DNA of 9,902 nucleotides from the NCBI GenBank assembly GCA_016210435.1, contig JACQUF010000128.1:1-9902 (forward strand), given 5' to 3'. Positions 5,685 through 9,902 of the stretch are shown in pieces. Below the pieces are notes generated by a model. The model was not told the DNA's origin and made no database searches. It was given only the letters and a program-made list of their open reading frames with translations. The translations under genes and the position numbers were made by a program. The DNA is from Chloroflexota bacterium (GTDB taxonomy: Bacteria > Chloroflexota > Dehalococcoidia > Lucifugimonadales > Lucifugimonadaceae). The number at the start of each line of letters is the position of its first letter. Position 1 is the first letter of the stretch.

Positions 5685-6461
5685 TTGCTGAATCTGCATT
5701 CGCAAATTGCTTCAGGCGCGCCCCTGGAGCGGACAGTCAAGTTCGAGGCAGCGTTCAATTTTCGTGACCTCGGCGGCTACAGTACCGCAGATGGCCGAAC
5801 AGTCCGGTGGCGTCAGATCTTCCGGAGCGATTCGCTCCACTGGATGACTGACGCGGACGGCCGGAAGGCCCGCACCGAGCTGGGCATCCGCACGGTGATC
5901 GACCTGCGCAATACCGAGGAAGTCGAGAGAGACGGCCGCGCCCCATTCATCGTCAATCCGGTGCGGTATTTCCACCTGCCGATCCTCGATGGCCAGAGGC
6001 GAGCCAGCGAGCAGGCGCGCGAACGCGCCGATTTCGACATGTCGGCCCTGTACTTCGGGATGCTCCTGACGGCTGGCTCGGACCTGGCGAAGGCAATGCG
6101 GTTGATCATCAGCCGCGGTATCGAGCCTGTTGTTTTCCATTGCGCAGCCGGCAAGGACCGCACGGGAATCCTTGCTGCAGTCGTCCTGGGTGCTCTCGGC
6201 GTCTGCGACGACGATATCGTCGATGATTACGCGGCCACTACCAACCACATTGCGTTGATCATCGAACGGATGCGATCCGCGCCCGGGTACTGCGAGATCG
6301 TGCGTGATGTGCCCGCGCAAGTGTTCAGCCCCAGGCCGGAAGCTATGGCGGCAACCCTTAACCTGGTCCGGCGTGAATGGGGGACCATGCGGGATTACGC
6401 CTGCGCCCAGGGCATCACCGATCGCGAGATCGGTATGCTGGAGGACCTGCTCCTCGAGTAG
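5685..6461 (+). CDS. Tyrosine/dual-specificity protein phosphatase (Tyr_phosphatase3 / IphP-like)
   Basis: The 258-residue product is a cysteine-dependent phosphatase. The family signature is clear: FNFRDLGGYSTADGR (24-38), RWRQIFRSDSLHWMT (41-55), ELGIRTVIDLRNTEE (65-79) and the P-loop HCAAGKDRTG (152-161), with catalytic Cys153 and phosphate-binding Arg159. A DDIVDDYAAT segment (176-185) follows, as usual in this family. There is no signal peptide or membrane span, so it is likely cytoplasmic. Substrates are unknown; relatives act on phosphotyrosine, and some on phosphoserine/threonine or phosphoinositides. The start is TTG at 5685, backed by GAAGGA 5 nt upstream. It begins 37 nt after the end of the broken NHL/LPXTG gene, on the same strand, and could be read from the same transcript. 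It converges with the metallopeptidase gene across a 62-nt gap holding a repeat hairpin. Confidence 0.92.
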   Translation: MLNLHSQIASGAPLERTVKFEAAFNFRDLGGYSTADGRTVRWRQIFRSDSLHWMTDADGRKARTELGIRTVIDLRNTEEVERDGRAPFIVNPVRYFHLPILDGQRRASEQARERADFDMSALYFGMLLTAGSDLAKAMRLIISRGIEPVVFHCAAGKDRTGILAAVVLGALGVCDDDIVDDYAATTNHIALIIERMRSAPGYCEIVRDVPAQVFSPRPEAMAATLNLVRREWGTMRDYACAQGITDREIGMLEDLLLE

Positions 6462-6462
6462 G

Positions 6463-6510
6463 TGGGCGTATTGCCCCTTCGACTTCGCTCAGGGCAGGCT
6501 CACGCCCCTA
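6463..6510. repeat. Repeat-derived hairpin between convergent genes
   Basis: The 62-nt gap between two convergent stop codons holds nested complementary arms: GGGCGT (6464-6469) with ACGCCC (6502-6507), and inside them GCCC (6473-6476) with GGGC (6492-6495), around CTTCGACTTCGCTCA. The core CCCTTCGAC...GCTCAGGG resembles a short dispersed repeat seen in many Chloroflexota and other environmental genomes. It may serve as a two-way transcription end, without T-runs. Confidence 0.55.
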
Positions 6511-6523
6511 CCAATGGATCCCG

Positions 6524-8532
6524 TTACTCGCCCGTTCGCTGGCCTGAGGGCGTTACCTTCAGATTGAACGGGGCCGGCGACAGCGAGCCCGGGCTCACGG
6601 GGCTAACGATGACCAGCAAGGTCTCGTCGGACTCTATCGTCTTGATCGCGGCCTCGCCTTCTCCCGCAGCGGAAATCGGCAACTGCGAGACCTGGGTCGC
6701 ACGGCCGGGTTTGGCGCGTACGATCTGGACCAGCCAGTCCTGCGGGATGCGGTCGTTGATGCGCGCGAATCCCTGGATCTGCCAGTCCCTGTCTGATTCG
6801 GCGAAGTCGAACCATCCGATTTCCCGGACTTCGAAGTCATCGAAACAGATTCCCTGGCGGTGGACCGCATCATCGGTGACGTATTCGAAACGCAGCAAGG
6901 CCTTCCTCCCCGCGTAAGCAGTGAGATCGATCTGCTCGCTGAGCCAGCCCTCGCTTTGACCCGTGTAGCCCGGGCCAAACGCGGAACCGTTCGAATTGCG
7001 CCGGGTCGTGTGCAGCCCTTCGAGGATGTCCCACGTCTTGCCTTCGTCTCGTGATATCTCAACGTAGGCGTAGTCCCATTCGTCCTCGATCGAATACCAC
7101 ACCGAGTAGCGGAGGGTGGCGCTACTTACGGCGGTCAGATCGATTTCCCGGGTGAGCGTAGGGTCGATCGAGTCGCCTCGATTGCCCCACCAGCAGGTGC
7201 GCAGGCTTTTCGGCGGGACCGGAATGAGCTGCGTGGCCGGCTCGCCCTCGAAGCGGACCCTGGCTTCGCTCGACCCGAGCTTGAGCACGAAATATTCGGC
7301 GCCCATCTGGGCAATTTGTCCTGCGATCGTTTCGGCCCCGGTCACGAGACGTGCCCTGATAGGACCCAGCACGCGGTTCGGGTATCCGTACGGCGATTCG
7401 TCTTCGTCCAGGTAGTTGGCAACAACCCAGTCACGGAAGACGTCGATCGCCCGCTCCTTGTAGCCGAGCCCTGCCAGATGCGCGTCGATGCTGGCTAGCC
7501 CGTCCGCGGGCTGGGCGACCAGCTTCCTGATCGTTTCGTTGCCACCGAAGTGGTCCACCAGGTACTCAACGAAAAGCAGTGAGGCGCCATAATGCGGCCC
7601 GGTATTCGGGGCGTCGGGCCATCCGTTCAGCTGGGTGTTGGGCTGAGCCAGGAACGATGTCGGACCCTGAGGATCGAAACCGGCCCGTACGACGGCGAGC
7701 TCGGACAGCCCTTCGTTGAGAAACGCTTCCTCGCCTGGATCGAGCTGGGAGTGGACCGCGTGCTGCAGCTCGTGGGCGAGGACCGTCAGGTAGGTCTCTG
7801 AAGCAAGGGCCAGCTTTCGGAAGTCGATATAGATGATGCGCCGCTCGTTCGAGAAGGGATGAACCGAGGTCGGAAACTCGTCGCTGGAACTGTAATAGCC
7901 GGCGAGGCCTTCATCCAGATCGGTGTGAAAGATCGTCATCCGCGTGTCGCCATTGAGACCGGGCCCGTCGAGCTTTCCGAAATAGGTCTCGACCGCTGGC
8001 CAGATGCGTTCTTCGAACGAGGAAATCGCCGCCTGAAGCTTGTCCTCGTCAATCTCTGCTCTGGTATCGAAGGCCCACACCGCGTGCTCGCTGATCGCCC
8101 GCACGACGGCGTCGATCTGGCGGCCGCCTGCACCGTCTTGAAGCACCCAGAGCTTCAACGATTGGCCAACTGCGTATTTGGGCGCTTCGGCGGCGGGCGT
8201 CGCCTTGATCGGTTCGGTCTGTTTCAGTCGCAACCTCCGGGCGAGGTCGAGGGGATCGCGGTCCGGGGGGTCGGGGACTGTCTGGGTTGGAACAGGCTGG
8301 AACGGTGGCGCCACGGGCCGTACGGGCGCCAGGGTGGGAGTCGGAGTCGGCGGCGGAAGGACCTCGAGCGGCGTCGCGGTTGGAACGGGCCTTGGCGTAT
8401 TGGAGATGGGGGTCGGTGTTTGACTGTGAGGCACTGGCGTTGGCCGTGGGGTTGATCCGCACGCGATGCCGGAGATGACCGCGAAGATCAGCGCCCCGAA
8501 GACCGCGAGGCGGCTGACGGCCCGGATGCGCC

Positions 8533-8536
<4 letters not shown>
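6524..8536 (-). CDS. Secreted zinc metallopeptidase lipoprotein, M30-like with immune-inhibitor-A-like C-terminal domain
   Basis: A 670-residue protein with an N-terminal basic and hydrophobic signal (1-25) and a lipobox-like SGIAC with Cys26, so it is probably a membrane-attached lipoprotein. Residues 28-92 are a Pro/Thr-rich linker (repeated TPTP). The catalytic region (about 120-420) carries HELQH (255-259) and FLNEGLSE (272-279), the HExxH...NEG arrangement of gluzincin peptidases; it is most like family M30 (hyicolysin), with His255, His259 and probably Glu275 as zinc ligands and Glu256 as catalyst. The C-terminal part (about 445-575: CWWGNRGDSIDPTLTR, SVWYSIEDEWDYAYVEIS, CFDDFEV) resembles the beta-sandwich after the catalytic domain of immune inhibitor A (M6); Cys447 and Cys564 could form a disulfide. 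A further segment (577-670) is unassigned. The start is TTG, overlapping the pth stop as TTGA; no other in-frame start precedes the signal peptide. Substrate unknown. Confidence 0.85.

Positions 8537-9902
<1,366 letters not shown>

Noticed and set aside
5669..5770. Short open frame from an ATG at 5669
   Set aside because: About 33 codons, no recognisable features, and it overlaps the phosphatase, whose conserved residues are in a different frame.

Overview
The window is ordinary bacterial chromosomal DNA, GC-rich, with tightly packed genes on both strands. The genes suggest a Chloroflexota (Dehalococcoidia-like) bacterium. The clues are Pro/Thr-rich lipoprotein linkers, an LPXTG-type sorting signal with a WLxxGG-like hydrophobic stretch, a peptidyl-tRNA hydrolase with a basic N-terminal extension, frequent TTG start codons, and short dispersed repeats of a kind common in that phylum. 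The assignment is an inference from style and not from a marker gene comparison.

Left block (1-1744, minus strand, transcribed right to left): rsmD (16S rRNA G966 methyltransferase), coaD (phosphopantetheine adenylyltransferase, coenzyme A synthesis) and a conserved coiled-coil protein of unknown role. This looks like one operon. A dispersed hairpin repeat follows its last stop codon. Positions 1745-1940 are a divergent promoter region. From it, lysS and serS (class II lysyl- and seryl-tRNA synthetases) run on the plus strand to 4828, and serS is followed by a second copy of the same hairpin repeat.

Middle block (4829-6523): an AT-rich promoter segment with a perfect TATAAT box inside an inverted repeat leads into a secreted NHL-repeat protein (5061) whose frame is broken. 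Its N-terminal half stops at 5405. An LPATG-type cell-surface anchor continues in another frame to 5647, in an open stretch that has no start codon of its own. A Tyr_phosphatase3-type protein phosphatase (5685-6461) follows and ends in a repeat-derived hairpin that separates it from the convergent block on its right.

Right block (6524-9902, minus strand): ligA (NAD-dependent DNA ligase, cut by the window edge), pth (peptidyl-tRNA hydrolase) and a large secreted HExxH metallopeptidase lipoprotein. They are joined by two successive TTGA stop/start overlaps, so they look translationally coupled.

Most genes are housekeeping (translation, CoA synthesis, DNA joining). The accessory content is the broken NHL/LPXTG surface protein, the M30-like metallopeptidase with a C-terminal domain like that of immune inhibitor A, and the dispersed repeats. 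I found no CRISPR array, tRNA, rRNA, insertion sequence, phage gene or defence system, and no convincing new multi-gene system.
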